Assembly (NCBI GenBank): GCA_015494435.1
Contig: WGBH01000269.1
Location: forward strand, 1 to 21,781
Source of the DNA: Thiotrichaceae bacterium
GTDB lineage: Bacteria > Pseudomonadota > Gammaproteobacteria > Thiotrichales > Thiotrichaceae
Reading direction: 5' to 3'
DNA: 21,781 bases
Part shown: in pieces, positions 7,700 to 15,079 of the stretch
Numbering within the stretch: the first letter of the stretch is position 1
How the letters are laid out: the number at the start of each line of letters is the position of its first letter
Notes under the pieces: generated by a model
The model's input: the letters and a program-made list of their open reading frames with translations, nothing else
What the model was told of the DNA's origin: nothing
Database searches by the model: none
Made by a program: the position numbers and the translations under genes

Positions 7700-8568
7700 T
7701 ATTGCTTTTTTATATAATGAATTTGCTGGGTTGCAAGTGGAATATTATTTTCTTTTAAGGCAGGCAATAATTTTTCTAACACATTGGAACGAATGGTAGT
7801 ACGGTTTCTAACATCAATAAGACGGTAACGCACTTCTAGTAAAATACCTGATAATAAATGTCCACGATTATCATCCCATAAGGAACGGGTCACTAGTTGG
7901 GCTGTATCGGGGATAATTTCAGGGATACTGTTTATCACATCCACCACTATTTGACGGGTGAGGGCAATATCAGCATCATAAGCAACTTGAAAGCGTAATC
8001 TGACACGTACTGGGGCATCTTCAAACGAGAAGTTTCTAATCACTGAATTTGCAAAGACAGAGTTAGGATAATTGACAATAACACCATCGGTATTACGCAC
8101 TTGGGTACGTCTTATGCCGATATCAACAATATCTCCCCATCCGCCCCAGTGACGACCAATACTATCAATTTTAACCCGATCACCAACACGTACAGGGCGA
8201 TCTGTAATTAAAAAGATACCCGCTAGTATATCGGCGATAGTTTCTTTGGCTGCAAAACCGAGAGCGACACCAAAGATGCCAGCACCTGCTAATAAGGGTG
8301 AAACAGCGATATTATTAATTTTTAAAACAAAAACTATGGTCATAAAAAGAGCAATAACCCATAAGAATTGCTTTAAAAAATGGACTAAACGATCATCAAG
8401 GTCATTATCTGTTTTTTGAGCCAGTTTTTCAAAATGCCTAAGTACAATGTACCTTATAAACCAATAGCCTAGCAACATTGTAATAATGATTGCGATGGAT
8501 TGCTCAAGCCTTCCTAGACTTTCCCATAAATGGATTGCTTGTGCATTTAATTTATTGATTATTTGCAT
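7699..8568 (-). CDS. MscS family mechanosensitive channel (proximal, short paralogue)
   Basis: A 289-residue channel with two membrane helices (about 23-43 and 62-83) before the pore-lining helix (about 89-121, with AGAGIFGVALGFAAKETIAD). It is shorter than the paralogue at 5814-6905 by about two N-terminal helices. Both share an LDDR motif (57-60 here, 59-62 there) before a membrane helix and a similar beta domain (YPNSVFANSVIRNFS here). The ATG at 8568 has only a poor ribosome site, in a duplicated 11-base segment. The stop forms TAATG with the DUF455 start. Confidence 0.9.
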   Translation of the reverse strand: MQIINKLNAQAIHLWESLGRLEQSIAIIITMLLGYWFIRYIVLRHFEKLAQKTDNDLDDRLVHFLKQFLWVIALFMTIVFVLKINNIAVSPLLAGAGIFGVALGFAAKETIADILAGIFLITDRPVRVGDRVKIDSIGRHWGGWGDIVDIGIRRTQVRNTDGVIVNYPNSVFANSVIRNFSFEDAPVRVRLRFQVAYDADIALTRQIVVDVINSIPEIIPDTAQLVTRSLWDDNRGHLLSGILLEVRYRLIDVRNRTTIRSNVLEKLLPALKENNIPLATQQIHYIKKQ

Positions 8569-8569
8569 A

Positions 8570-8630
8570 ATTTAGTCATCCATGAGTTTCCGCAAAGAGC
8601 TAAGGGTTTTGCGGAGGGTATTTAGTCATC
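8570..8630. repeat. 11-bp direct repeat flanking a hairpin
   Basis: ATTTAGTCATC occurs at 8570-8580 and again at 8620-8630, 50 bp apart. The right copy includes the last codons and stop of erpA; the left copy lies just before the mscS start. Between them sits an inverted repeat, CCGCAAA at 8590-8596 with TTTGCGG at 8608-8614, extendable by one A-T and two G-T pairs. No T-tract follows on either strand, so it is probably an intercistronic stem-loop rather than a terminator. Confidence 0.6.
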
Positions 8631-8996
8631 AACACTAAAAGATGAACCACAACCACAGGTTGTAGTTGCATTCGGATTGCGTATTACAAACTGAGAGCCT
8701 TCTAGACCTTCTGTGTAATCAATATCAGCCCCTGCAAGGTATTGAAAACTCATGGGGTCAATAAGGAGCGTAACACCGTCTTTTTCAACTGTGGTGTCAC
8801 CTTCATTGATAACCTCATCAAAAGTAAATCCGTATTGGAATCCAGAGCACCCCCCTCCAGAGACAAAAACGCGTAGCTTTAAATTATCATTTTGCTCTTC
8901 TTCGATCAGACCTTTTACTTTTGCAGCAGCAGCATTCGTAAAATTAAGTGGTGCTTCCGATGGTGTCATGGTGTCTACGGCTGTTTGTACAGACAT
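8622..8996 (-). CDS. erpA: iron-sulfur cluster insertion protein ErpA
   Basis: This 124-residue A-type carrier passes Fe-S clusters to apo-proteins. The three conserved cysteines are present: C50 in VSGGGCSGF, and C114 and C116 in TCGCGSSF near the C terminus. Domain, length and the run of acidic residues ending SVDD fit ErpA better than IscA. A GGAGAA ribosome site precedes the ATG at 8996 with normal spacing. The bactofilin gene lies 70 bp upstream on the same strand, the longest gap in this run, so erpA may also have its own promoter. Confidence 0.93.
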   Translation of the reverse strand: MSVQTAVDTMTPSEAPLNFTNAAAAKVKGLIEEEQNDNLKLRVFVSGGGCSGFQYGFTFDEVINEGDTTVEKDGVTLLIDPMSFQYLAGADIDYTEGLEGSQFVIRNPNATTTCGCGSSFSVDD

Positions 8997-9038
8997 TTTA
9001 AATTCTCCTAAATCGTTTAGTGGGTATGTCAGATTTTC

Positions 9039-9063
9039 TATAGATATAGATTAGTATAGATAT
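9039..9063. repeat. two direct copies of TATAGATAT between bactofilin and erpA
   Basis: Copies at 9039-9047 and 9055-9063 lie 16 bp apart, in the only sizeable gap of the minus-strand run. The segment is AT-rich and could hold an erpA promoter or a regulator site, but no convincing -35/-10 pair stands out. Confidence 0.35.
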
Positions 9064-9066
9064 CTT

Positions 9067-9525
9067 TTAAGTTTTGTCTTTTTGATCAACACTATTGGCA
9101 GAGTGAATCGTGGTGTTAATTTCTTCATTAAGTTCTTGATGCATTAATTTTCCATTAACCCCAGCCCCTACTGCCATTTCTAGTAAGTTATAATGTAGAT
9201 CTCCATTAATGCGGGCTTTTGGATGTAATTCAACCTTTTTTGTTGCTATTACATTACCATCAATACGTCCATTAGCGTAGATGTTTCCAGCTTGTACATC
9301 GCCTATAACATGACCTGACTCACCTAAAATCAAGGTTGATTCAGGGTCTTCAGAGGATATATTGCCTTCTACCGCCCCATCAACACTAAAGCCCCCTGTA
9401 AAACTAATATTGCCCATAATATTTGTATTAGTACCAATCCATGTTTCAATTTTTGGCTTTTCGGTTTTTGGGGTGTTAGTTTCGGTTTTTACGGGTTTTG
9501 CTTTACGTTTTCTTTTGCCAAACAT
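9067..9525 (-). CDS. bactofilin family cytoskeletal protein
   Basis: The 152-residue protein has a basic, disordered N-terminal tail (about 1-27, beginning MFGKRKRKAK), a bactofilin core (about 28-125) built of short beta repeats rich in Gly, Ile and Val (for example VIGDV, GRIDGNV, ARINGDL), and a disordered acidic tail. Bactofilins form nucleotide-independent filaments that scaffold cell-wall enzymes, polar complexes or shape determinants. The strong ribosome site AAGGAGCGG precedes the ATG. It lies 25 bp after argC in the same run. Which process it scaffolds here is not evident. Confidence 0.9.
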   Translation of the reverse strand: MFGKRKRKAKPVKTETNTPKTEKPKIETWIGTNTNIMGNISFTGGFSVDGAVEGNISSEDPESTLILGESGHVIGDVQAGNIYANGRIDGNVIATKKVELHPKARINGDLHYNLLEMAVGAGVNGKLMHQELNEEINTTIHSANSVDQKDKT

Positions 9526-9550
9526 TTTTCCGCTCCTTATTGAAATTTTT

Positions 9551-10597
9551 TTATGGTAATAAAGCAGGTTGCATTAGCGCGGTTGTCTCATCAAAACCAA
9601 GCATGAGATTCATATTTTGAACGGCTTGTCCTGCGGCACCTTTAACCAGATTATCAATAACGGACAACACCACAATTCTTGAACCTGTCCTCGGTCTATG
9701 TGGGGATATCCTGCACATATTAGAGCTTTTTACCGAGCGTGTTTCAGGATGAGAGCCTTGTGGCAATATATCAACGAAAGGCTCATTAGCATAAAAATTT
9801 TCATATAATGATTGTAAGTCAAGTGATGCGGTATCGTTACCTTCTCGTTCATTTACATAAAGCGTCGCATGGATACCGCGTATAATGGGTAATAAATGTG
9901 GCGTAAACATAAGATTAACTGTTGATCCACTGGCTAAGGATAATGTTTGTTCAATTTCAGGGTGGTGACGATGACCATCAACCGCGTAAGCTTTAAAACT
10001 CTCTCCTGCTTCACTCAATAAAGTGGAAACATTCGCTTGCCGACCTGCACCGCTAATCCCTGATTTAGTATCAGCAATGATATCGTTTAGATCAATTTTT
10101 CCTGATTGGATCAAGGGTAAAAGACCTAAGGTTACAGCGGTAGGATAACAACCGGGGTTACCCACTAAACGTGCCTTTTTAATCGCTTCTCGATTGATTT
10201 CAGGCAAGCCATAAACTGCTTCTTCCAATAAATCAGGACAGGTATGCGTCATACCATACCATTTACTCCAAAGATCAACATCTTTAAAGCGAAAGTCAGC
10301 AGCTAAATCAATTACCTTTGTTCCCGTTTTTAATAATACCTCTGTTTGTTGCATTGCAATTCCATTGGGGGTGGCAAAAAATACCAAATCACAATCTGCC
10401 AACTCATCACTATTAGGATTACTAAAGTTTAAATCGATAAAACCACGCAAATTAGGAAACAGACTGTCAACACGAGTACCCACATTAGAGCGTGAGGTGA
10501 CAAAGGTAATTTCTATTAGAGGATGAGTTGCTAATAGCCTTAATAACTCAACGCCTGTATAACCTGTCGCGCCGACAATACCTATTTTTTTCATCAT
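9551..10597 (-). CDS. argC: N-acetyl-gamma-glutamyl-phosphate reductase
   Basis: This 348-residue enzyme carries out the third step of arginine synthesis, the NADPH-dependent reduction of N-acetylglutamyl phosphate to the semialdehyde. The Rossmann motif GATGYTG is at 9-15, the catalytic Cys150 is in GNPGCYPTA, and the conserved HRHHPEI block is at 209-215. It starts with two consecutive Met codons; the second gives the more usual MKKIGIVGA start, so the true protein may be one residue shorter. It begins 2 bp after the rppH stop. argD and argF lie further right on the opposite strand in separate units. Confidence 0.97.
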   Translation of the reverse strand: MMKKIGIVGATGYTGVELLRLLATHPLIEITFVTSRSNVGTRVDSLFPNLRGFIDLNFSNPNSDELADCDLVFFATPNGIAMQQTEVLLKTGTKVIDLAADFRFKDVDLWSKWYGMTHTCPDLLEEAVYGLPEINREAIKKARLVGNPGCYPTAVTLGLLPLIQSGKIDLNDIIADTKSGISGAGRQANVSTLLSEAGESFKAYAVDGHRHHPEIEQTLSLASGSTVNLMFTPHLLPIIRGIHATLYVNEREGNDTASLDLQSLYENFYANEPFVDILPQGSHPETRSVKSSNMCRISPHRPRTGSRIVVLSVIDNLVKGAAGQAVQNMNLMLGFDETTALMQPALLP

Positions 10598-10599
10598 TT

Positions 10600-11094
10600 T
10601 TATTGCTCTATTTTTAATATTTTTGCTTTTAATAATGGTTCTAATTCTAACATAGCCCGTTGATAAACTTGTCGTTTAAAATAAACGACTTGTTTGGCAG
10701 GGTAGGAATAATCAACCCAACGCCAGCCATCAAATTCAGGTAAATTAGTTGCTTTTAAATTAACGCTATTATCTGAGCAAGTTAAACGCAATAAAAACCA
10801 GCGTTGTTTTTGTCCGATACAAGTTGGTATAGAGCGATGACGAATCATATGTTTGGGTAGACGATAACGTAGCCAATTTTGTGTGCAGCCAATGACTTCG
10901 ACATGCTTTTCGAGCAAACCTGTCTCCTCATGTAACTCTCGATACATAGCTTCTAAAGGGCTTTCTCCTTTATCAATCCCACCTTGAGGGAATTGCCAAG
11001 AACTTTGACCAATTCGTTTACCCCAAAATACATCGCCATCGCAATTTGCAAGGATAATGCCAACATTGGCTCTAAAACCGTCCTTATCAATCAC
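10600..11094 (-). CDS. rppH: RNA 5'-pyrophosphohydrolase
   Basis: A 164-residue Nudix enzyme that removes pyrophosphate from 5'-triphosphorylated mRNA and so starts decay. The canonical Nudix box runs from G38 to L60, with E44 and REL-HEETGL at 52-60. MIDKDGFRANVGII at the N terminus and SWQFPQGGIDKGE are characteristic of RppH. The start codon is GTG at 11094, supported by a TGGAGAA ribosome site about 7 bases before it. It is the first gene of the seven-gene minus-strand run and divergent from a HAD phosphatase gene across 109 bp; a HAD phosphatase beside rppH also occurs in pseudomonads. Confidence 0.95.
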   Translation of the reverse strand: MIDKDGFRANVGIILANCDGDVFWGKRIGQSSWQFPQGGIDKGESPLEAMYRELHEETGLLEKHVEVIGCTQNWLRYRLPKHMIRHRSIPTCIGQKQRWFLLRLTCSDNSVNLKATNLPEFDGWRWVDYSYPAKQVVYFKRQVYQRAMLELEPLLKAKILKIEQ

Positions 11095-11161
11095 GATAGT
11101 TCTCCAATAAATTAATTTTGTTCATTCTTCCATATCAGCCATGAATCATCAAATTTAAAGC

Positions 11162-11175
11162 GTTATAATTACAAC
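11162..11175. promoter_or_regulatory. near-palindromic TATAAT region in the rppH/HAD divergent gap
   Basis: GTTATAATTACAAC is palindromic except for one mismatched pair and contains a perfect -10 box, TATAAT, at 11164-11169 for the plus-strand HAD gene, 35 bp before its ATG. On the minus strand it reads TATAAC, so it could serve both directions. No strong -35 box is seen. Confidence 0.4.
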
Positions 11176-11203
11176 TTTTTATTGATTTCTAGGAAGTTTC
11201 TCA

Positions 11204-11866
11204 ATGACACTGGCTTTATTTGATCTTGATAATACCTTACTCAGTGGTGACAGTGATTATGAGTGGGGGCAGTTTTTAGTACAAAAGAAGTTAGTGGATG
11301 AAAAATATTATGAAAAGGCTAATCTTCATTTTTATGAACAATATAAACAAGGAGGGCTGGATATTTATGAATGGTCAGCTTTTACCTTTTTGCCATTATC
11401 AAAACGGAGTATGGAAGAATTAGCTTTATTACACAGTGAATATATGCAGGAAGTGATTCACCCTTTGATGGGCGATATTGCTAAATCAGTGGTAGAAGAT
11501 CATCGCCAACAAGGACATACCTTAATGGTGATTACAGCGACTAATAGCTTTGTCACTCGCCCTATTGTTAAGGCGTTTGGTATAGAACATTTAATTGCTA
11601 CTGAACCTAAAATTGTTAATGGTCGTTATACAACGGAAGTGGAGGGTATTCCTAGTTTTAATCAAGGCAAAGTTGAGCGTCTGAATCGTTGGTTAAAACA
11701 AAATAATGCATCTTTACAAGGGAGCTATTTTTACAGTGATTCCCATAATGATCTACCCTTATTAGAAAAAGTAGATCATCCTATTGCAGTTGATCCCGAT
11801 GAAAAATTAGCAAAAATAGCCAAACAAAAAGGCTGGAAAATAACAACTTTTCTTAACTCAAAATAA
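11204..11866 (+). CDS. HAD superfamily phosphatase, SerB-like subfamily IB
   Basis: A 220-residue HAD hydrolase. Motif I, DLDNTLL, gives the nucleophile D7 and acid D9; motif II is ITAT (110-113); motif III Lys is K156 (QGKVERL); motif IV is SDSHNDLPLL with D179 and D183. The helical cap after motif I (about 16-85) is of the phosphoserine-phosphatase/histidinol-phosphatase type. The substrate is probably a small phosphorylated metabolite but cannot be named. AGGAAG at 11191-11196 precedes the ATG with 7-base spacing. It is followed after 36 bp by rnhB with no terminator between. Confidence 0.85.
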   Translation: MTLALFDLDNTLLSGDSDYEWGQFLVQKKLVDEKYYEKANLHFYEQYKQGGLDIYEWSAFTFLPLSKRSMEELALLHSEYMQEVIHPLMGDIAKSVVEDHRQQGHTLMVITATNSFVTRPIVKAFGIEHLIATEPKIVNGRYTTEVEGIPSFNQGKVERLNRWLKQNNASLQGSYFYSDSHNDLPLLEKVDHPIAVDPDEKLAKIAKQKGWKITTFLNSK

Positions 11867-11902
11867 AGTAAATAAGTAAGCAAAGTTGACGAGGATTAAA
11901 TT

Positions 11903-12481
11903 TTGACAAAATTAATTGCAGGTGTAGACGAGGTAGGGCGTGGCCCTTTAGTGGGAGCTGTGGTTGCAGCAGCGGTGATTCTTGACCCTGCTAATCCCAT
12001 TGAAGGCTTAGCCGATTCAAAAAAACTCAGTGAAAAAAAGCGTCAAGCATTAGCTTTAGAGATAGAAGAAAAAGCACTTTCATGGGCTTTAGGCAGAGCA
12101 GAGGCGAAAGAAATAGATGAAATCAATATTCTGCAAGCCAGTTTATTAGCAATGAAACGCGCTATAGAAGCGTTATCAATCCAACCTGATCATGTGCAAA
12201 TAGATGGTAATCGTTGTCCTGAAATGGATTATTCAATGGAGGCGATTATCAAAGGTGATAGTAAAATAGCCGCCATTAGTGCCGCTTCTATTATTGCTAA
12301 AGTAGCCCGTGATGCTGAAATGGTAGCGCTTGATAAACGCCATCCTGAATATGGTTTTGCCGCTCACAAAGGGTATCCAACCAAAAAACATCGTCAAGCA
12401 TTGCTGACATACGGCGTGCTTGCAGAACATCGCACTAGTTTTAAACCTGTTCAAAAATTGATTAATAATAATATAATCTAA
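11903..12481 (+). CDS. rnhB: ribonuclease HII
   Basis: This 192-residue enzyme nicks RNA-DNA hybrids and removes misincorporated ribonucleotides. The catalytic acids D9, E10, D101 and D119 match E. coli RNase HII D16, E17, D108 and D126 at a constant offset of 7, within GVDEVGRGPL, IDGNRCP and KGDSKIAAISAASI. The start codon is TTG at 11903, supported by GAGGA at 11891-11895; no in-frame ATG lies close by. It ends the HAD-rnhB unit, and a strong intrinsic terminator follows at 12548-12583. Confidence 0.96.
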   Translation: MTKLIAGVDEVGRGPLVGAVVAAAVILDPANPIEGLADSKKLSEKKRQALALEIEEKALSWALGRAEAKEIDEINILQASLLAMKRAIEALSIQPDHVQIDGNRCPEMDYSMEAIIKGDSKIAAISAASIIAKVARDAEMVALDKRHPEYGFAAHKGYPTKKHRQALLTYGVLAEHRTSFKPVQKLINNNII

Positions 12482-12507
12482 CACTTGACATCCGCAAAAA
12501 ATCAATA

Positions 12508-12536
12508 TTGACAAGTTGAGTTAGAGAATGCATAAT
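12508..12536 (+). promoter_or_regulatory. sigma-70-type promoter ahead of argD
   Basis: TTGACA (12508-12513) and CATAAT (12531-12536) are spaced exactly 17 bp, a consensus -35 and a five-of-six -10. Transcription would start near 12543, before the terminator hairpin at 12557-12577. A second TTGACA at 12485-12490 has no matching -10. Confidence 0.6.
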
Positions 12537-12547
12537 CTGCGGTTTTC

Positions 12548-12583
12548 AAAAAAAAAGGGTGGCTTTAAAAGCGACCCTTTTTT
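12548..12583 (+). terminator. intrinsic terminator after rnhB, within the argD leader
   Basis: The stem arms GGGTGGCTT (12557-12565) and AAGCGACCC (12569-12577) pair except for one G-G mismatch and are followed by TTTTTT (12578-12583). An A-tract at 12548-12556 precedes the stem, so it could work in both directions. It stops rnhB transcription, but it also lies downstream of the candidate argD promoter. Confidence 0.85.
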
Positions 12584-12600
12584 GTTTCGTGGAGAAACCG

Positions 12601-13770
12601 ATGCCAAACTCATTAATGACAACCTATGCTCCTTTGCCGATCATGTTTGAAAAGGGTAAAGGTGTTTATCTTTGGGATAAAGCGGGCAAAGAATATTTAG
12701 ACGCTGTTGCAGGTGTTGCAGTCTGTGGTTTAGGACATGCTCATCCTGACATTGCAGAAGCGATTGCAGAACAAGCTCGTACTCTGGTACATACTTCAAA
12801 TCTTTATCAAATTGAGCATCAACAACAATTAGCAGATCAACTGTGTCAATTATCAGGCATGGATCGTGTCTTCTTTAGTAATTCAGGCGCTGAAGCAAAT
12901 GAAGCTGCGATTAAATTAGCGCGTCTTTATGGTAAACAACGAGGAATTGAACGCCCTCATATTATTGTTGCTAGTGGTAGTTTTCACGGTCGTACATTAG
13001 CGACTTTATCAGCAACAGGAAATCGTAAAGTACAGGCTGGATTTTCTCCACTAGTAGATGGTTTTGTACGCGTTGATTACAATGATATTGTAGCGATTGA
13101 GCAAGTTGCCCAGACCAATTCCAATGTCGTTGCCATATTGATTGAGCCTGTTCAAGGTGAAGGCGGTGTAATTGTTCCTGACCCAGATTACTTGCACCAA
13201 TTACGCGCTATTTGTGATGCAAATCATTGGCTTCTAATGTTGGATGAAATCCAGACAGGGATTGGGCGAACAGGTCAATGGTTTGCTTTTCAGCATAGTA
13301 AAATTAAACCTGACGTGATGACATTGGCAAAAGCATTAGGTAATGGTGTGCCAATTGGAGCTTGTTTAGCCACAGAGAAAGCCGCGGAGTTATTTACTCC
13401 TGGCACACATGGCTCTACCTTTGGTGGTAATCCTTTAGCAACGCGTGCAGGGTTGACGGTACTTGATATTATTCACAAAAACAATGTGATTGATAATGTC
13501 AAAACAATAGGGGATTATTTTATTACTGAGTTTAAAACAAAATTAGAAGGCATTGATCAAGTTAAAGCAATCCGTGGGCAAGGTTTAATGATCGGTATTG
13601 AATTAAAAGCCGACTGTGGAGAACTTGTTGCAACAGCTAGCGAACAAGGGCTTTTAATCAATGTCACCGCAGGAAATACTATTCGTTTATTACCGCCTTT
13701 GATTATTAATAAAAAACAGGCTGATAGGGTTATTGCTATTGTTGTGAATTTAATTAAGGAACGTTTCTAA
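12601..13770 (+). CDS. argD: acetylornithine aminotransferase
   Basis: This 389-residue PLP-dependent class-III aminotransferase converts N-acetylglutamate semialdehyde to N-acetylornithine, the step after ArgC. The PLP-binding lysine is K244 in TLAKALGNGVP, with D215 in LDEIQTGIGRTG and SGAEANEAAIKLAR at 95-108. I chose ATG 12601 because GGAG lies at 12591-12594 with 6-base spacing; a longer frame from GTG 12559 would begin inside the terminator hairpin and add 14 residues unlike the family. Paralogues of ArgD can act on succinyldiaminopimelate as well, which sequence alone does not settle. Confidence 0.95.
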   Translation: MPNSLMTTYAPLPIMFEKGKGVYLWDKAGKEYLDAVAGVAVCGLGHAHPDIAEAIAEQARTLVHTSNLYQIEHQQQLADQLCQLSGMDRVFFSNSGAEANEAAIKLARLYGKQRGIERPHIIVASGSFHGRTLATLSATGNRKVQAGFSPLVDGFVRVDYNDIVAIEQVAQTNSNVVAILIEPVQGEGGVIVPDPDYLHQLRAICDANHWLLMLDEIQTGIGRTGQWFAFQHSKIKPDVMTLAKALGNGVPIGACLATEKAAELFTPGTHGSTFGGNPLATRAGLTVLDIIHKNNVIDNVKTIGDYFITEFKTKLEGIDQVKAIRGQGLMIGIELKADCGELVATASEQGLLINVTAGNTIRLLPPLIINKKQADRVIAIVVNLIKERF

Positions 13771-13795
13771 ATAGTCCTTAAATACGTTAAATCAA

Positions 13796-13816
13796 GTTAT
13801 TGTAGAGATCAATAAC
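13796..13816 (+). terminator. possible weak terminator after argD
   Basis: A perfect 7-bp inverted repeat, GTTATTG (13796-13802) and CAATAAC (13810-13816), is followed by CGTTCTTTTTAT. The stem is AT-rich and the T-tract is offset by a few bases, so termination is probably inefficient. The rest of the argD-argF gap (to 13968) holds a CAAGCTTG palindrome and AT-rich sequence with no clear promoter pair. Confidence 0.4.
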
Positions 13817-13968
13817 CGTTCTTTTTATATCTTTAAATTTTCGCTGGAGTCCAAGCTTGAGTTTTTGCGAAGTACATAAAACAAGTTTTGCACTTCATAG
13901 ATTAAGAAATTCTTTATTTGAAAAATAATATCTAACAATAAAACACCACCAACTTAGGAAGTATTCTT

Positions 13969-14880
13969 ATGGCAGAAATTAGACATTTTCTGACCCTTCG
14001 TGATTTTAGTCGGGATGAATTAAATCGCTTAATGCATCGTGCGATTGAATTAAAAACAGCTTGGAAAAATGGGGAACGTGATTATCATCCCTTAAAAAAG
14101 CAAACTCTGGCAATGATTTTTGAAAAATCATCAACACGAACACGCGTTTCTTTTGAAACAGGTATGACGCAGTTAGGCGGTCATGGCATGTTTTTATCAT
14201 CTAATGATACGCAACTAGGTCGTGGTGAGCCGATTAAGGATAGCGCCCGTGTCATTTCTAGTATGGTGGATATGATTATGATCCGCACTTTTGGGCATGA
14301 TATTGTGGAAACCTTTGCCGAGTACTCCAGCGTGCCTGTGATTAATGCCCTCACAGACGCTTATCATCCCTGTCAATTACTGGCTGATATGATGACCTAT
14401 CAAGAGCATCGAGGTGATATTAAAGGAAAAACAGTTGCCTATGTGGGGGATGGCAATAATATGTGCCAATCATGGATGAATGCTGCGTTGCAATTTGATT
14501 TTAAGTTGAATATTGCCTGTCCTGAAGGCTATGAACCTGATGCAGAATTATTGGAAGAATTAGGAGATCGTGTGACCTTAATTCGCGATATAAGAGCAGC
14601 AGCAGAAGGCGCATCATTGATTACTACCGATGTTTGGGCAAGTATGGGGCAAGAAGAAGAGCAAAAGATACGTGAAAAAGCCTTTGCTACCTTCCAAGTG
14701 AATGCAGAGGTGATGGCATTAGCCAAAGAAGATGCTGTCTTTATGCACTGTCTTCCAGCACATCGAGAAGAAGAAGTGACAACAGAGGTGCTAGAAGGCA
14801 AGCAAAGCGTTGTTTGGGACGAAGCGGAAAATCGTTTACATGCACAAAAGGCATTGCTTGAAGCATTAAATGCATCTTAA
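13969..14880 (+). CDS. argF: ornithine carbamoyltransferase
   Basis: This 303-residue enzyme joins carbamoyl phosphate to ornithine, forming citrulline. The carbamoyl-phosphate motif STRTR is at 55-59, HPCQ at 133-136, the ornithine-binding DVWASMGQE at 221-229 and the catalytic HCLPAHR at 260-266. Length is typical of the anabolic enzyme. AGGAAG precedes the ATG with about 7-base spacing. It is separated from argD by 198 bp containing a possible weak terminator, so it may be transcribed separately, although both are arginine genes on the same strand. Confidence 0.97.
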   Translation: MAEIRHFLTLRDFSRDELNRLMHRAIELKTAWKNGERDYHPLKKQTLAMIFEKSSTRTRVSFETGMTQLGGHGMFLSSNDTQLGRGEPIKDSARVISSMVDMIMIRTFGHDIVETFAEYSSVPVINALTDAYHPCQLLADMMTYQEHRGDIKGKTVAYVGDGNNMCQSWMNAALQFDFKLNIACPEGYEPDAELLEELGDRVTLIRDIRAAAEGASLITTDVWASMGQEEEQKIREKAFATFQVNAEVMALAKEDAVFMHCLPAHREEEVTTEVLEGKQSVVWDEAENRLHAQKALLEALNAS

Positions 14881-14885
14881 AGTAG

Positions 14886-14984
14886 GCTAGGAGCTTGGTT
14901 TTTTGAGGATTTATTATAAGCTGAACATTCCCGAAAGATTATATGCTTTATTGCATTTCTTGTTTTTATCACCATACTCCTAGC
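14886..14984. repeat. inverted repeat GCTAGGAG / CTCCTAGC
   Basis: Perfect 8-base arms at 14886-14893 and 14977-14984 enclose 83 bases. Both arms are followed closely by a T-rich run (TTTTTT within about 5 bases). The right arm with its T6 (14988-14993) could end argF transcripts if the long stem forms. The loop is long, so this is uncertain. Confidence 0.3.
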
Positions 14985-14993
14985 TGCTTTTTT

Positions 14994-15011
14994 GGGAGGG
15001 GATACCCTTCC
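14994..15011. other. compact GC-rich hairpin in the sodB upstream region
   Basis: A 7-bp stem with one G-T pair (14994-15000 and 15005-15011) closes on the tetraloop GATA. It is the most GC-rich patch of the gap. T6 lies before it rather than after, so it is not an intrinsic terminator on either strand. Confidence 0.4.
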
Positions 15012-15020
15012 ATAAGTGGT

Positions 15021-15033
15021 CTGATTTAATCAG
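15021..15033. promoter_or_regulatory. perfect palindrome CTGATT-T-AATCAG upstream of sodB
   Basis: Two 6-base arms around a single central base, 88 bp before the sodB start codon. The position fits an upstream operator; the cognate regulator is unknown. Confidence 0.3.
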
Positions 15034-15048
15034 CAGCAATTCTCAATC

Positions 15049-15079
15049 TATACCTTGAAATGACAGATTCAGGTATAAA
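15049..15079 (+). promoter_or_regulatory. sodB promoter-operator candidate: long inverted repeat over a TATAAA box
   Basis: TATACC-T-TGAA (15049-15059) pairs with TTCA-GGTATA (15068-15077), ten pairs with one bulged T, across an 8-base centre. The right arm overlaps the likely -10 box TATAAA (15074-15079), so a bound protein would block polymerase. The outer bases resemble the ends of the IscR type-1 site, but the centre is two bases too long and lacks the inner match. Confidence 0.4.

Noticed and set aside
12485..12490. First TTGACA before argD as the -35 box
   Set aside because: No -10-like hexamer lies 16-18 bp downstream; the second TTGACA has one at exactly 17 bp.
12559..12600. An upstream GTG start for argD giving 14 more residues
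   Set aside because: It lies inside the terminator hairpin and has no ribosome site; ATG 12601 with GGAG six bases upstream fits the family length.
14529..14801. Ser/Ala-rich minus-strand frame inside argF
   Set aside because: Composition is that of a shadow of a conserved enzyme gene; no ribosome site or domain.
15049..15077. IscR type-1 binding site before sodB
   Set aside because: The outer bases match but the centre is two bases too long and lacks the GACT/AGTC inner half-sites, so I report only an inverted repeat.
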